Shown here: positions 63,931 through 64,000 of the stretch, piece by piece
Position numbering within the stretch: the stretch's first letter is position 1
Layout of the letters: every line of letters begins with the position of its first letter
From: Mariniflexile maritimum
Lineage (GTDB): Bacteria > Bacteroidota > Bacteroidia > Flavobacteriales > Flavobacteriaceae
NCBI RefSeq assembly: GCF_009746565.1
Contig: NZ_WRPN01000011.1
Span: 42,839 to 106,838 of the forward strand
Direction of reading: 5' to 3'
DNA length: 64,000 nucleotides
Translations under genes and position numbers: made by a program
The notes under the pieces: generated by a model
Database searches by the model: none
What the model was told of the DNA's origin: nothing
Seen by the model: only the letters and a program-made list of their open reading frames with translations

Positions 63931-64000
63931 CTAAGTAAGCGCTCAAAATCGATTCATTTGTGGTTAAATTTAGTATTTATTTTTCAATTTTTTACGCATG

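Overview
The window reads as chromosome of a denitrifying member of the Flavobacteriaceae (Bacteroidota). Evidence: Bacteroidota-type promoters (TAnnTTTG -7 boxes, sometimes with TTTG about 19-20 bp upstream), weak Shine-Dalgarno signals, moderately AT-rich DNA, and typical flavobacterial gene sets (clade II style nos cluster, NirK lipoprotein with fused cytochrome c, NorCB-QD, HemJ, flavobacterial AspS and RND pump operon).

Layout. 1-2806: end of a nos cluster (NosL-like tail, nosD, nosF, nosY) for copper loading of N2O reductase, whose gene must lie upstream. 2866-6352: a copper-uptake unit (small Cys-rich protein, Met-rich lipoprotein, OprC/NosA-like TonB receptor with CxxxM and HxM copper motifs). 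6643-7651: AT-rich HTH/PIN toxin-antitoxin pair. 7912-17253: nitrite-to-N2O block (nirK, nirV, Sco-like chaperone, norC, norB, norQ, norD, a hemerythrin/PAS protein, norE, norF). 17440-20498 on the minus strand: nitrosative-stress genes (hemerythrin protein, a membrane protein, Ric/ScdA di-iron repair protein, NsrR-like Rrf2 regulator). 20762-29426: a small unknown membrane protein, polyprenyl synthase pair, and a TetR-TolC-MFP-RND efflux operon. 29670-31145: a compact four-ORF chain with a truncated cytosine-5 methyltransferase and a DUF3883-type nuclease. 31204-42355: housekeeping genes (aspS, APC permease, ClC channel, hemH, MATE, hemJ, histidine kinase, enoyl-CoA hydratase).

42435 to beyond 64000: an AT-rich integrated island. 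Its left edge is a 19-bp tRNA 3'-end remnant (attL). It then carries a tyrosine integrase, an unknown 442-aa protein, two small HTH proteins, a primase-helicase and a 12-copy GTATCA/TGATAC array that looks like a replication origin. This order recalls phage-satellite/PICI-like islands. The cargo is a type I R-M system with accessory ORFs, a putative nucleotide-cyclase-like protein next to a beta-family protein and a convergent sce7726-family nuclease-like protein, an island-borne exonuclease VII (xseA/xseB) next to a ClpP/SDH-fold serine protease, two large DNA foldbacks, an orphan umuD, and a gene fragment. The right end is outside the window.

How it works together: NirK makes NO, NorCB (activated by NorQ/D, assisted by NorE/F) makes N2O, and NosZ reduces N2O with copper supplied by NosDFYL and the OprC-like importer; Ric, hemerythrins and the Rrf2 regulator handle NO damage. 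Two promoters (before nirK and before the copper-uptake unit) share a TGA-N6-TCA palindrome about 36 bp upstream of the -7 box, which suggests one CRP/FNR-type activator controls both. The two best candidates for an undescribed system are the cyclase-like/beta/sce7726 trio (56445-59132) and the ExoVII/protease set (59645-62556).
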